A stretch of 64,000 nt of DNA from Voacanga thouarsii (lineage: Eukaryota; Streptophyta; Magnoliopsida; Gentianales; Apocynaceae): assembly GCA_026120185.1 (NCBI GenBank), contig JANUWF010001783.1, forward strand, positions 5,425,001 through 5,489,000, written 5' to 3'. Each line of letters opens with the position of its first letter. Position 1 is the stretch's first letter. The position numbers were made by a program, and so were the translations under genes. Positions 21,617 to 34,188 of this stretch are shown here, piece after piece. The notes beneath the pieces are model-generated. The model was given only the letters and a program-made list of their open reading frames with translations, was not told where the DNA came from and made no database searches.

Positions 21617-23397
21617 TGTCATGCCCCGAAACCGAGGATAACTTGGCAACACCCCCAAAAAGAAAATGTTGAACCCTTACATACCATAATTAGCCAAAAA
21701 TACAACATTCTAATAATACTTAGAGAACATCCTTACATCGTCTTTAAGTCCAAAACAAGACATACATAAAACTGGCCAAGAAAAAAATAAAATAAAACAA
21801 CTAGTTACTTTAGATCCTCTTCAAGCCATTCTTCCAACTCATCCTCGTCTAATTGAGAACTTGAAAAATGTTAAGTAAGGAGTGAGCTCACTGGCTTAGT
21901 AAGGAAATCTGGACTACCTGGGATTGAGTATATACATATACATTTATCAAATGTTTGTTCCAAAATAGCTTCAAAGTTAGGGAAAAACACAACTCATAGG
22001 GTTTTAGAATATATTCATAGTGGGTTGGTCGCACCATATGAAGATCTCGAAAAATCACACAAAGAAATAAGAGAGAGAGAAAGAGGAATAATAAATCTCT
22101 TAACCTTACTCAATACTGAATCAAATGAGGTATATCGGGCGCATCAATACTGAACCGGTGTTGTTTATTCAGTGAAAATAATAGTGAACAAAACAAGTGA
22201 GAACACTATCGCTTCAATAGTAGAAAATCGACGTCGAAGTCAAAACAGAGTGGACCCGGCACCTTGTGAGAGAAGCACGACCGATGCCAGGTACACCGAC
22301 TAGTGTGAGGCCGGCGTAGGCCATGAGCAAGGGGGCTGGTGCCATATGAGCTCTGGAGTGTGCGGGTACGATTTCTAGAACACCCAGAAGCCATATGCAA
22401 CATCCCAACCCCGTGAACCAATCTAACCATCCCCTTTCCTAAAGAAAACACCAGTTTTGTGCACAAAAAACCATTTAAATGTACATATACATACTTAAAC
22501 ATAACTCGATTCACAAAGATGATTCATACTCGGGGATTTTGATTTGGCTTAACTAAACAGTCTCCTAATTATTATATCCTATTACAAGAAGGGTCTTAAC
22601 TTATCATAGGTATTATAACCCCCTAGTAAGGGTCTTATAGCTTATAAAGTTGGGAATTCTTTATCAAAGCAGTACCCACAAGCAATTCAGCATTCCCATG
22701 AATCAAAATCAGAACATAAACATAGTACCCAACTTAAACTCATAAGTTTCCTTCACAACATCAAAACAGAATTTAACAAGTAAACATATCATACTCAATA
22801 CCATTTTCCATATACTCAAAATAGCATTTTTCATAAAGAATTCAAGAACACCATTGCTTTGGAAAAAATAGTAACCAAAAACTAAAACGCAGGAACCCAA
22901 ATTTCCTTACCTATTGAATTCAGTCTCTTAGAACCTCCTAAAGCTTCTGCTTAAGCCTTCAAACACTTAATCACCTTCAATTGAAACCTAAACAACATCA
23001 TTAATCCTCTAATCAATTTTTTCCAATTTCAAACCCTAACATTCTAACTTCAATTCAAGAACGATTTACCTCAATCCTAGGCTACAAACATCATAAATCA
23101 CAAGAGGAATGCTAACTTACCAAGATTTGATGCCAAAGCCTCAAAAGCCCCTTCTCAGATTCTCCCTTCTTTTCACTCCTCTTCTCTTCTGGAATAGCTT
23201 CAGAAAATAACGTAACTGATCAAAACCTGACTCCGTCTATAATTAAGTAATTAATAAAATTTCCCTAACTAAATAATTACAACTTAACCCCACAACTTAT
23301 AATACTAACTATTAAGCCTTATAGATCCTAGCCCACTAATTAGAAGAAAAACAACAGCCCAATAAGCCCATTAAAGGAAGGAATTGGTGGGCTCACA
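21617..23397 (-). repeat. E3 5' LTR (about 1.78 kb)
   Basis: The minus strand ends GGGGCATGACA before the PBS. I place its start at TGTGAGCCCACC (23397), giving 1781 bases. The right edge is less sure because I cannot see the target duplication partner. The interior is non-coding. ORFs at 22206-22514 look accidental. Confidence 0.65.
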
Positions 23398-26064
23398 AAA
23401 ACTTGGAGTAATTCAAGCTTGAAGAATCTTCTACACAAGGTAAAAGCTTTTACTTCATGAATAAAAGTTGTAGTTTGAAGAAAATGAATTGTTATTATTA
23501 TTGTTTGAATTTGATGTTGGAAAATATGGTTTTGCTGGTCTAAATACCTATAAAAACCAGAGATTTGAAGGCTACTTTGATGGATTTTAAGGTTAATCAA
23601 GTATTATATAAGCATGTAGATTGAAAAATGATGGATTAATAATGTTATTTTTTGAAGAAAATGAAGAAAACTTAGAAAGGTGAGGCAGTTTTATGCTCAG
23701 TAATCTGAAACGGTGCAAGGGTTGTCTGATTGAAGTTCATAATAATGAAGCTAAAGATCTTATGGGCATTTTAATATAAAATAGAGAACCATTGGAGTTG
23801 TGGATTAAACGTTATGCAAAAAACAAAATTAGGTGTTAAGGCTGAAAATTTTCAATTTTTTGTGTAAATAATTGAAATTCAAGGAATTGAATTTATTTGC
23901 ATTAATGGGAGAATAAAAGGATGAAAGATCATATAAAAACCTCAAAATTTTGTGTAGGAAAAGGATGAAGAGGTGGATAATGGATTTGGTCATTTTGGAA
24001 AGATTATTCCATTGTGTTTGGAAATAAGGAAATGAGAAATGAATGGTTCTCATTTCATTCTAGTAATCGATTATCCTAGCTTTAATTACTAAGTTGAAAA
24101 AGAAATGACTTTAATGTAGGTTTTCTACATTCTAGACTTGAGGAAAAGCTAGGAACATTACATTTACGGCTATTTTGATATAAGACACGAAGTGAGTCCC
24201 ACTTATTTTACAAACACTGTTTTATATTAGTGAAATTATGTTTTATTGAAATGTTCTATGGATCCTTTTGGTTTCTTTGAACAAGAATAACGTTGTTTCT
24301 AAGAAAGAAATTATATTATGCTATGTTAAATTGGAATGAAAACATGGATTTTCATTATTGGAATTATTTATAGTAAGTGACCGTTTTCTAAATAATGGCA
24401 ATGAGGTTGAAGAACCTTTGTGTGTTCCTAAACAAGATATGGTTTTCCTGAACGAGAAACAGTTTCTCTAAACCGGAAATTTTTGAAAACTTTAGAAAAC
24501 AATATTTTCTACAAGAACTTTTGGGTTACTTAAATTATGAATAATTCTTATGTACACATGTATACCTGAAAGGCTTTCTTCTCATTAATCACGAGATGAA
24601 ATAACGTTTTATTTTGGAAAAGCATTAATGTTCCTTTTTATGGAAAAGATTTTGGAGAAAATGTGAGTTATGAATATTATGCAATTATAATTGGGATTTC
24701 TTGAATAAAATTCTTCTTCTTAGATTAAAATTCTAGAATTCCTAAATAGTACTCTTTTTGAAATCAGGTATTCTTCAATGACGAAAGTACCCTTGAAAAC
24801 TTATTTTATCGTGCAAAAATGACTTTTTATCCTTTTTCACTACGGTTTTGGAGAACAATCTCTCGGTATGATATTTACTTTTGAAAGGTGGTATTTTGAC
24901 CTTGAAAATTATTTTATTGATCTTTATTTCGGAATAAGATAATTAATTGGCCTTGTGAGCCAATGGGATAATGGTACAATTTCTTGAAAATGATATTTTG
25001 GCCCTAGAAAATGTTTTATTTGGAATTCCCTAGGGAATGTAGTGTTGGGACTAGTCTTGTGAACCAGTGAAGACGTTGAATACTCAACATAGACTTTGAT
25101 CTTTGTACTAACTCATATTAGAGATAGACGACCCTAAGTAACCTTGCGTAGTTTTGGGGATTGTCTTACTCCAAACAGAATAACAGAACATTGAGATAAG
25201 TTGTCTTGGCTAACCGTTTAGTAGCTAGCAATTGCCTATGCCTTGTGAGCTCATTATTTTGGGTTGTTCATGATGGCTGGCTAGGGACACCTGGCGTGTT
25301 CAACCCTTTCCTGTCTCGATAGTGATTAACATCAGGATTGGAATCCCTAAGCTTAAGGTGGTAAGTAAAAATTCTAAATCTCCGACATTGCACAATTGAG
25401 TACTATAAGCTTGTGACCTAGTACAGTAAGGATGTGATGTCGCTCCAACAATGCACGGTTGAGTGCTATTAGGTATAGTCCCTGGCTCAATAAAATCGTA
25501 ATGTCGAAGGCAAAGCCTGTGAGTTTTACACGTAGGCTGACCTTCTGTTGAGAGAAGTGCCTACATTTCTAAAATTGGGGCAATAATGCTGGATGAAATT
25601 TAGTTTTCCAAAAATGATTGAATTTTAAATGAACTACCTCCTACTGAGTTGTAGAACTATTTTCAGTGGAAAATACAATGCTTTCTCACAATGGTTTTAT
25701 AAACCACAAGCTGATAATACTTTTGTCTGCTTGATTTATAAAACACTAGCACATATGGGACTCACTGAGTGATTTTCACTCACACATGTATTATTTCTCT
25801 TTGTAAATTTTAGGGATCAGAGGCATAGCACAAGCATGGTGGGCTCCCAAAGGCTCATGTTGTATCTCGGATCTATTGTGCTTTAAATATGGTATCCGAA
25901 AATAGACTACATATATCTTCTTATATTTAATAAAAAGCATTTGAGGAAAATTTTCATTGTGTACTATGTTAAGTTCATTATAAAGACCCTTGTCTAGGAA
26001 ACTGGATGGGACGACATCCCACAAAAGCGAAGCCCACTACGCAATAGAAAGGTGGGGTGTTACA
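23398..26064 (+). repeat. E4: gypsy-type LTR, 3' part
   Basis: It ends in CATCCCACAAAAGC...GGTGGGGTGTTACA, the kind of end seen in E1 and E5, and has a TTATAAAGACCC stretch before it. No PBS follows, so it is a 3' or solo LTR. Its left side meets the E3 LTR without a clear TG start, so it was probably cut by the E3 insertion. No coding content seen. Confidence 0.55.
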
Positions 26065-26634
26065 GATGCAGTGTGAATTTGTGGTGAATTTAGAAATTGA
26101 TATTTGTAGAAGATTCTAGGGAAAAAAAATCAAGCATAGATCTCGAGAATATCTGAAGAAGATTTAGTAGAGGATCTTAGAGATAAATTGAGAAGAGGTC
26201 TTGCTTTGTAGAAGATAAGTTCAAGAAGAAAAGAGATGGCATTACATTTAGGAAACCTATAAAGAAAACATGGCTTTAGAAATATCCTAATCTATGAAAC
26301 TACAATACCTATGTGACACACACACACACGCACATATATATAGCTGACTTAGAAGAAGAGAATACAACAAGTTTAGAAAGAGAGAATTATTCCTTCAGTA
26401 AGTCGAGTAAAAGACAGAGAATGAAATTCATGTTTACATATTGGAAGGTCTAATGCAAACAATTGCTACGATGCTGTGATTTTATATTAAGTATTTGCAT
26501 CAAAATTTAAGTTTAATTACTTCCATATTGCTTCTTCATGAGTTGAAGCTTGAATTAAATGAATTTCTTGAAAGCATTTGCTTTTATAGAGAGGAGATTC
26601 CTGTTGTCAAATAAAGATCCATCGAGTTGCTACA
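26065..26634. other. Unclassified 570 bases between E4 and T1
   Basis: AT-rich sequence with a short (CA)n/(TA)n run near 26317-26341 and a purine-rich stretch (26090-26270). I see no ORF, no LTR ends and no similarity to other parts of the window. It may be older flanking DNA. Confidence 0.4.
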
Positions 26635-26937
26635 TGATGCATGTTTTGTGTGTATATTCTTGTGCATAGGAAACAGTCTCAATAATTCATATAAATTAAT
26701 CAAGTTAAATATGAAGTACCAAAATCACTTACACATAATACATATTTGGGTAAGTATACCCATCGTGTAGCATAGAGTTCTAACGTAAGTATCATTACCC
26801 TCGGGAAAGGTGGCAAGTACTTTTACTATACTATTGTCTCATTGTTTGGCCAACCCATCATCTAGGAAAAATTGATGAATCATAAAGGGAATTAGCCAAC
26901 TCCTTCACATTAGAATTCACAAAAGTCACCAAACCCA

Positions 26938-26960
26938 AAGAAAGAAAGAAAGAAAGAAAA
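26938..26960. repeat. (AAAG)n microsatellite
   Basis: About five GAAA units followed by A-rich sequence, within the T1 LTR. Confidence 0.8.
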
Positions 26961-27942
26961 AAGAAGATAAGTAATGTAAGTAAATAGATTCTTTCCAAAT
27001 CAAGTCAAACTTCAATTACTTAAATTACCTAATTAGAACTTTAATTAGGTATCAATAGATAATCTCATACAAGACCTACTCTTTCTCGAATTATAAACCC
27101 TCTACTCTTATATCAATTGGTAGACATTTCTACCTTACTAATTAAGCTTAAGAGGCATTAAGATCCATTACCTATCTAATTTGGGAGAATTGAAGCCCCT
27201 ATCTCTAGGCGGCCTCACTACCTTTCAATTACTTAATTCTCCCTCTCAAACCCCTCTCTCGAGATGATTCAAGAGAAACCCATAAAGTAAATCTACCAAT
27301 CGAGCCTCTAAATCGTAACCCCATATCTCGAAATCTTTAAGACAAGAAAACCTAACCAACAGAAATACACAATACACAACAAGTAATTGAATACCTAAAA
27401 TAAATTGTAAATAACTCAAATAGATGTCAAGATATAACAAAATAAGGGGTTTATTAATCAACAAAAGTGCAATCAAAATTAACAAGGAATTGTAAGAGAA
27501 AAGAAAATAAACCCATAGATAAGTTAGTATTTACTTCCTCTTGTAATTTCCTCTTGAAGATGCTCTTGTCTCCTCTAAAGGAGACTTGGATCCTTTCTTG
27601 AGCTCTTTTTGGTATTCTAAGACTTGAGAGTGGCTTTCCCTCTTCTTGTTCTGTCCCTTGACAAAACAGTAATAGGATCTATTTATAGTTGTGAAACCCT
27701 AGTCAAAACCAACCTTAGAGTAAAAGGGTTGGGATGCATATCATATTTTATTACATATTTAAATATATTTTTATATGATTTTATGTGCTTTGGATTTGTG
27801 TTTTCTAGTCTAGAGGGCTTGGATATGATTATTGAGTAAGAATGGCAAAATGATAATTTTTTCTTGAGGTGAAAATAGGGAGATAGCTTGAGGATTAAAT
27901 AGAAAAAATATTTTAGAGATAAAATAAAAGTAAGAGTTGTTG

Positions 27943-27996
27943 TGGTATAGTGGTTAGAGCACTGGAATTAATTCTTGAGGTCTTGGGTTCAAATTC
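27943..27996 (+). other. tRNA-like A-box/B-box module in E5 LTR
   Basis: TGGTATAGTGG (27943-27953) is a perfect A-box and is followed by TTAGAGC as in many tRNAs. GGTTCAAATTC (27986-27996) is a B-box with one extra base. It starts about 254 bases into the LTR. Confidence 0.6.
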
Positions 27997-29634
27997 CATC
28001 ATTGGAGCTTTAGCATGATTAAATTTTATTTTTGCTTGGGAAGTGATATTTTCGGCCTTATGTGCTTTAGAATAGAGTAGATGTGTTGTCCTAGGGGAGA
28101 CATGATAAGAGTTCCCTAATCCTATTCTTTTGCCCTACACAAAATTCCTAAGGGAATTCATTCCTCCTTGATCCTTAATTTTCCCTAATTCTCAATTCGT
28201 TAGATTGGTTAAATTTGTTCTAGCCAATTTTCATTCCAGATATTTCAATAAAGTGTTGTGGCTTTGAAGGTTCAAAATGTCTTAGTGAAAGACATCTTAT
28301 GGACAAAAAACGTGGAAGAGATGGGGAAGGTTCCAAGAGAATTAATTCCCCTAATGAACCTTCTAAACTTCACTCTAGCTAGGTTCATTTTCCTTCATGT
28401 AATGAACTGAAATTTTTCCAGCTTCTTGTGCCTTCAAGGTGTCAAAATTCTCAACCATTATTCCCTCCCAAATGCTACCAGAAAATGGCCCTTTTGATCA
28501 GCTTGAAATCTGAAATTTTCTGGTTAATTTTGGGCTGCACAAATGCTGTGCAAAACCAGAAAATTTTCTGGTTAAAATCGCAGCTTTGGTGGTCTTCAAC
28601 CAAGCTGTTTTCTTCTAGTTTTCTCCCAACTCCTTAGCCACGTTTTTCCTCCATGAAGAAGGCTGGAAACCAGCCATGAAAGACCCCTAAAATCTCCTTC
28701 AAAATCTCTGCAGGCTAACTGGAAAATGGCAGCCGAAACTGCCCAGAAAATTCCAGCACTTGCGAAATCCTGTGCAGAATTTTTCCAGCCTTGCTTCATC
28801 TTCAGCCATGTTCGAAAACTTCCTCATCTTTCTATCCAAACTTCTCTTAAACAGCCATGAACTGCACTCCATTGTCTTCCCCAAGCTTCTGCACGAAAAC
28901 TAGACATGGCTACCCTAAAATATCTCCAACAAATTACTGCAATCATGCCTTGATTGGATACCAAAATTTCAGCAACCTTAATTTAGCAACCTTCCATAAA
29001 ATGTCCCTCAAACAACCAGACCTTTCCTTCACCATTACACTCCTTCATTTCGGCAACCATTAGCCTTCTTTAACCAGCTTTCATCCAGCCAAATCACAGA
29101 GCAACAATTCGGCCATAGTAGCTTCCAAAAAGCTTCCATTGAACAAAGATATTCTTGTTATATTTTGTTTCCAAATTTGATTCCCAAAAATATTCTTTTA
29201 GGATTTCAACAACCAGCCTTTCCTTTTGCTTTCAAACCAGAAAAATCATCTACCTAAACTACACAAGCAATTCGGCCACTGCACACACATAGAATTTCGG
29301 CAGCCTCCAATCCAAAATCTCTCCATTCTCTTCAACCTTCAAGCACACATAGAACATCTACTTCTTTCTTGCGCCTAATACCTCTCCAAACCACTTCAAA
29401 CTTCTTCCAAAAATTCCAGATTTTATCTACTCACTGCCGTAAGTCCATCCATACCATTTTTAACATCAAACTCCAAAATCTAACTTGCTCTTTTGGATCA
29501 AAAATTAAAATTTTTGTGAAGGCTCAAGAACACTTTCAAGGTAGGTTTGTTCAATCAACTTCATCTTCACTAATCATTGATCTCTAATGAATATATATAT
29601 GAATAAACATGCTAATGGACTCTCTTCTTCTCTT

Positions 29635-29638
<4 letters not shown>

Positions 29639-29674
<36 letters not shown>
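29639..29674. repeat. (CT)n microsatellite
   Basis: About 18 CT units in the pyrimidine-rich part of the E5 LTR. The E1 LTR has a shorter CTCTCT run at the equivalent place (near 11730). Confidence 0.95.
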
Positions 29675-29676
<2 letters not shown>

Positions 29677-30289
29677 GTCGAATGCCCTCTTCTTCTTGGC
29701 TGAATGAATCATTCACCAATGGCCATGCTTCCTTCATCTCTCTTGGACAGATTTAGTCATCTAGGAGTTGAGATCCATTCAAAACTCCTTCAAGGTACTC
29801 ATCAATCAAGTAAGCCTTTTCAACCCTCCTTTTAAATTCTAGATTCATATCTCTAGGATGATATTGGTAGGAGATGGATTATGAATAGGATTTGAGCATG
29901 TATTGTTGTGATGAGTAGAGATTGAAGCATGAATAAATGTGTGATTATGATGGAGATGGGATTTATGCATGAGTTGATTATCTTGGTTGATTGTATAGTG
30001 TTTTTAGGGTTTAATGCATGTCTCCATGTCCTAAGTAGTATTTGTGGTCAAGTATGCTAGAGATTATGTCACCTGTGGTAAATAGGATTTATATTCATGT
30101 ATGATTATTGAAGCCATGATTATGTTTATGCTAGTAGAGGTTGGATCATGCCTTGATAAATTTAAATCTATGCTTTTATTCATGATTTGGATAATTTGAT
30201 GAATTGAAGTGGAGTATATGTTCATGATTATAGTTAGCAAGTGGAATTATGATCATGACCTAGTTGTCCCTAAGCTAAATTTTATTTCT

Positions 30290-30800
30290 TCAATAAAATG
30301 TTTAATATTATGAATTTTGCTAGTAATTTCGAAAAGCCCTAGGAAGGGGTAGATTTGGATTTTATATATTTAATAAGGATATTTTAGTCAAATAAATAAT
30401 AGCTTTACTATATTATATAAAATGATAGTATCAAATAAAGCCTTTTATGAAAATAATCATAATAAGTAAAAATATTAATTTTGTAAGTCTTATATTCATA
30501 AATATCCTTAAAATTTATCACCTTTCAATTATTATCTTTTAAACAAAACCTGTTAAAATTTATTTATTAGCTTTCTATCAAGACCCATTAAAATTTATTT
30601 TCAACTAATTTTAGTTATCAATTATTTTCAAATAATTAATTATTAATAAATCATTATTTTACCTAATACCACATAGGACTCTTCATCAAATAAACTCTAA
30701 ATTATTCTTAGCAAGAATTAAACCTTCAACTTATTAGTACCTATTTTCCAAAACACTAATTATTTTAAATATCAAATTAGACTTAGGTTATAAACCTTTT
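30290..30800. repeat. AT-rich block of the E5 LTR
   Basis: ATTA/TAAT-rich non-coding sequence colinear with the AT-rich blocks of E1 and E10. Confidence 0.6.
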
Positions 30801-32120
30801 TATTTATTATTTGACCTTAAAGCTTGGGACACTAGGATCATGGTAGTAGTGAGTGAGCTAATTTTATTTGTGAAAGTGAATTTTGGCTTAAGTTTGATTG
30901 TGGTTTATATTTACCCCAGGCGGGGTTGGGTGAGCAGTTGAAGATCTTTATTTTATCTCAAGCTAAGGATCAAGTAAGCTCCTGCATAAAACCTATTTGA
31001 TGCAAAATGTTTATTATGGCAAGCCAAATGTAGAGTGTCTGGACACTCATTTTGATAAAGGCAATTGAGGATTGACTCCTTACTTATTTCAGTCAAACAA
31101 ATTATTTGAAAATCAATAAGCAGATTTACTCAAACATCAAAACTCTTTCAAAAACTAATTTTGACAAAGACTTTGGAAACCCTTAATTACCATTTTCATG
31201 CGGAACTGTGTTTTGTTCATTTTTTCCATGTGGGATACGTTACGTTGAGTACTCAATAAGGGTGGACTGCTAGAACTAGTCTTTGAAGGGTTAGGGTAAG
31301 TCTCTCAGTAGGCGGCCACCTCTGAGAGGTGAGTCCTTCCCAGATAAGATATCAGTTCAGTAGGTTGTGCCGGTCCGAGCTAGCAGTTTATTTTTCAGTC
31401 AAGTGATTGTGTTTTGCCAGAATGGACACCCGGTTATTATTTGGGTATAGTGAATGAGGAGTATCTTACCCGGTAGGCCGATCACCTACCTTTTGTCAGT
31501 CTGCACAAAGTGTCGGCATTCTGACCGGTTATGGGGCCCAGCGTGTGGTAACCTATGATCATTTCTTTTGAGTTGTTGATTTTATTGTTTATATATGGTT
31601 GGAAAAGCCAACACACCACTCTTGGTTTTGACTAGTGTTTATTGCTTGCCAGTATTTCTCTTATAAAGATTTTACACTTTATATTCACGAACTATTTTCA
31701 TTGGACACTCAAAGTACACACGAACTTACTGAGATTTTTATCTCATCACCCTTTTTACCATGATTTCAGGTCGATCCTACTGTGGGAATGAGTAGCTAGA
31801 CATTGCCTGCCTTGGAAGATTTTTTGATATTTGATTTGTGTAATGCTTTGGGGAGTTGAGAATGGATAATTTTTATTTTGGATTTGTTTTTGGAATTCTT
31901 GGATTTAATCTTAGATTTATCCTTGGGTTGTAATAAATTTTAAGTTAAAGTATTATTTTTATTCTGCTATTTTATTAGTGTGACCTAGTTATAAAAACCC
32001 CTTGTTCTTTGGACGGGGCGACATCCCCGGCCCTGGCGGGCCTAGGTAGTGCGGTGTTACATTATAATGCTCCTTGAAAACTCTTGAAATCTACTGTGTA
32101 CTAACTTGCCCCAATATAAA

Positions 32121-32425
32121 TCGGTGCCTATTGTAAAGCCAGATTGGTACCTGTTGTGCACATTTTCTTAAAGATCTCAAATCTTATTCTAAACTAGCGC
32201 CTGTCTATCCTTCAATCCAGTGCTTGTTGGGCGTCTTGTTTCAACTCCTTAACTCTCTGGAAATAACCGATGCCTCTTTAGTTATCTAACTACTACTTGT
32301 TGATTAGTGTAACTAGTGCATGTGTTTCTTCTAAATCGATGCCTGTTATTTCTAAAATGTTTTCCTGAACTCTCTATTCCAAACCAATACCTATTTACCC
32401 TTGTACCAGGTACTGGTTTGATGCT
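32121..32425. repeat. Cluster of about ten GGYRCCTGTT-like motifs in the T1 LTR
   Basis: Words such as GGTGCCTATTG, TTGGTACCTGTTG, GCGCCTGTC, CAGTGCTTGTTGG, GATGCCTGTTA and ACCAGGTACTGGT recur every 20-45 bases. The same type of word is in the T1 gag-ORF spacer (36835-37051). Confidence 0.6.
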
Positions 32426-32576
32426 TCTTGCTCTGTTTTCACCCTATCTCTTTAGTCATCTTTCATTTCTGCATAAAATAAAGTAAAAACAAGGGAAATG
32501 AGTAATTATTGGATCATAAATTGAGCATAACTTGGTACACAATGCTAATAAATACAGATATAATGAGCATTCATCA

Positions 32577-32600
32577 CTCCTCAACACTTAAGCTTTTGCT
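32577..32600 (-). other. T1 polypurine tract
   Basis: The minus strand reads AAGCTTAAGTGTTGAGGAG directly before the LTR start TGATGA. Tat/Athila elements commonly have an AAGT-GGGGA-type tract here. Confidence 0.7.
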
Positions 32601-34188
32601 TATCCTCAAAAAAATTCTCAGAAAAATAAGTCTATCGAGCAAAAAGTAATCTTCATCCATGTTAGATTTTTGGCAACAATGATTCTTATGAAAAATATAT
32701 TCTTTTTCTTTTGAGATGAAAATTTAATACAGGGGTACTTGACCTAGCCAAACTCATGTAAATACATCTATTTAAATAGATAAAACCAAGGCTCTTGAAG
32801 TTGGATTAAACGGGTCTATGCTTATTCAACATGCTTCACCTCATTTTCTAAGTCAAGAATACGACTCAAGTGATTCATATAAGTAAAGAATAGTGGGTGC
32901 ATTTAAGTTCTATGACTTCCCAAAGCTACTGCAATCTAAGTAGTAAACAAAGGATTGGTCCAATTGCTCACCTTTGTAGGGTTATGTAAATGCCTAGTAA
33001 AGATATAAGTAATGATTTTTTAACTTTTTCATTACCCTATTTAAACACTTAGTTTCTTTTCAGTGTAAGGTAAAGTAAATACCTAGTAAAAATACAGTTA
33101 ATGATTTTTCAGCTTTTGCATTACCTTACTCTACTCTTTCATTTTCTTACTCTAATCTACATTTATTGAAACTCGGGCTTCAAACTGGCTAGATGATCGT
33201 AAAATATAAATAGACCCAAAAATTCTCAACTTATACTTCATGACAAGTTTCTCATCCGTTTCCAAGAAATCAAAGTGTTACTATGTTCAGTAAAACCTAT
33301 ACAAGGTTAAGCTAAATTCTTAAAAATTAGTCTATATCACATCAAATATACGCGTTTATCTAAAAATATCCCAATCAAAATAATTTCATACCGAATTTTC
33401 ATGCCAAGAGAAAAAGCATAGAAATATCATAAACTTCAAAGCATGTCAAAATTTGAAAAAAAAAATGGCTCATTATTCATTAATTTCAACTAAAAGAAAG
33501 AGCTCAAGAAGTGACAAGACATTCAATATATACTTATGCAATAAATAAAGCTTAATCCCCTCCCCCCCAACACACACACTTAAATTGGATAATATCTTCA
33601 TTGGCCACAATTTATACAAAACCACATCTAACAAAGATTCAAAAAGGATAAGAGAAAGAGGAAAAGCAATACTTCCCAAGTGCTTTGAAGAGAAATTTCC
33701 ACAAAATGTTTGAGAAAATCACAAAAGTAGTAAGTAGCATTTCTCCATACATTTCCAAAAGTTCTTTCTATAATCACAAAAAGGGATAAACATTAGTTAA
33801 ATAATCAGAAGGAGTTAGAAGGAAAAAGCATCATATTAAAGAAAATACTAGTGCTAAATATCCATAAAAGCTGTAAAAATATATACAAGAGAAATGTCTA
33901 AACAACATGGAATAAAATAACAAAAGTAAAATGTCTGTATTTTCTAGGGGGTGGAATGGGGACTATATGAGCTGAGCTAATCAGTAGGGGCATCAGGAAT
34001 GTCTCCGAAAGGCTCAGGTGGTAGAGAATATGCAGGAGCAACTGTTTACCACAGCTGGCGCAAGAACTCAGTCTGTCTATGCTGATGAATGCGAATCTCT
34101 ATATACTAGTGGAGGAGCATCTCACTCAACTATGTAACGTCAACTCTCAGAGTGCTCTATTCAGTCCTGATATGCTCAACTGCTGCTC
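32601..34188 (-). other. T1 3' untranslated region
   Basis: No reading frame longer than chance. It holds an imperfect direct duplication of about 86 bases near 32985-33140 (both copies with ATGCCTAGTAAA-like, AATGATTTTT and CATTACC words) and a second purine tract at 33552-33586. It lies between the additional ORF and the PPT. Confidence 0.6.
33552..33586 (-). other. Internal PPT-like purine tract of T1
   Basis: The minus strand reads TTTAAGTGTGTGTG then TTGGGGGGGAGGGG, resembling AAGTGTGGGGGAG in E12 (63808-63821) and E7. It is about 975 bases before the LTR, so it is not the primer adjoining the LTR. Confidence 0.55.

Larger units (their letters stand above)
27690..32061 (+). mobile_element. 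E5: Tekay-type solo LTR (4372 bp)
   Basis: It runs from TGTGAAACCCT to GCGGTGTTACA with no PBS, pol or PPT, and is colinear with the E1 3' LTR and E10. Flanking TTATA words lie at 27683-27687 and 32062-32066, but two extra bases separate the left one from the LTR, so the duplication is only probable. Unequal recombination between two LTRs is the usual origin. ORFs of 60-70 codons within (28428-29587) are not conserved in E10. Confidence 0.88.
26635..32576 (-). repeat. T1 3' LTR (about 1.57 kb), interrupted by E5
   Basis: On the minus strand it starts TGATGAATGC (32576) after a PPT and ends GCATGCATCA (26635), like the ACGCATCA end of E12. Without E5 (27690-32061) it is 1055 plus 515 bases, close to the 1.4-1.5 kb LTRs of E7, E9 and E12. 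A TATA-like CTATAAATAG lies on the minus strand at 27679-27688, right at the E5 junction. A cluster of short motifs fills 32120-32425. No PBS follows its end, as expected for a 3' LTR. Confidence 0.75.

Noticed and set aside
22206..22514. 102-codon frame on the minus strand
   Set aside because: It overlaps another open frame within a non-coding LTR, has no recognisable motif, and its codon content looks random.
27943..28003. Functional tRNA gene
   Set aside because: A-box and B-box are present, but I cannot fold acceptor, anticodon and T arms convincingly. A promoter module or SINE remnant fits better.
28428..29587. Several 60-72 codon frames that could be a host gene
   Set aside because: They lie inside solo LTR E5 and are not kept as frames in the homologous E10 and E1 LTRs.
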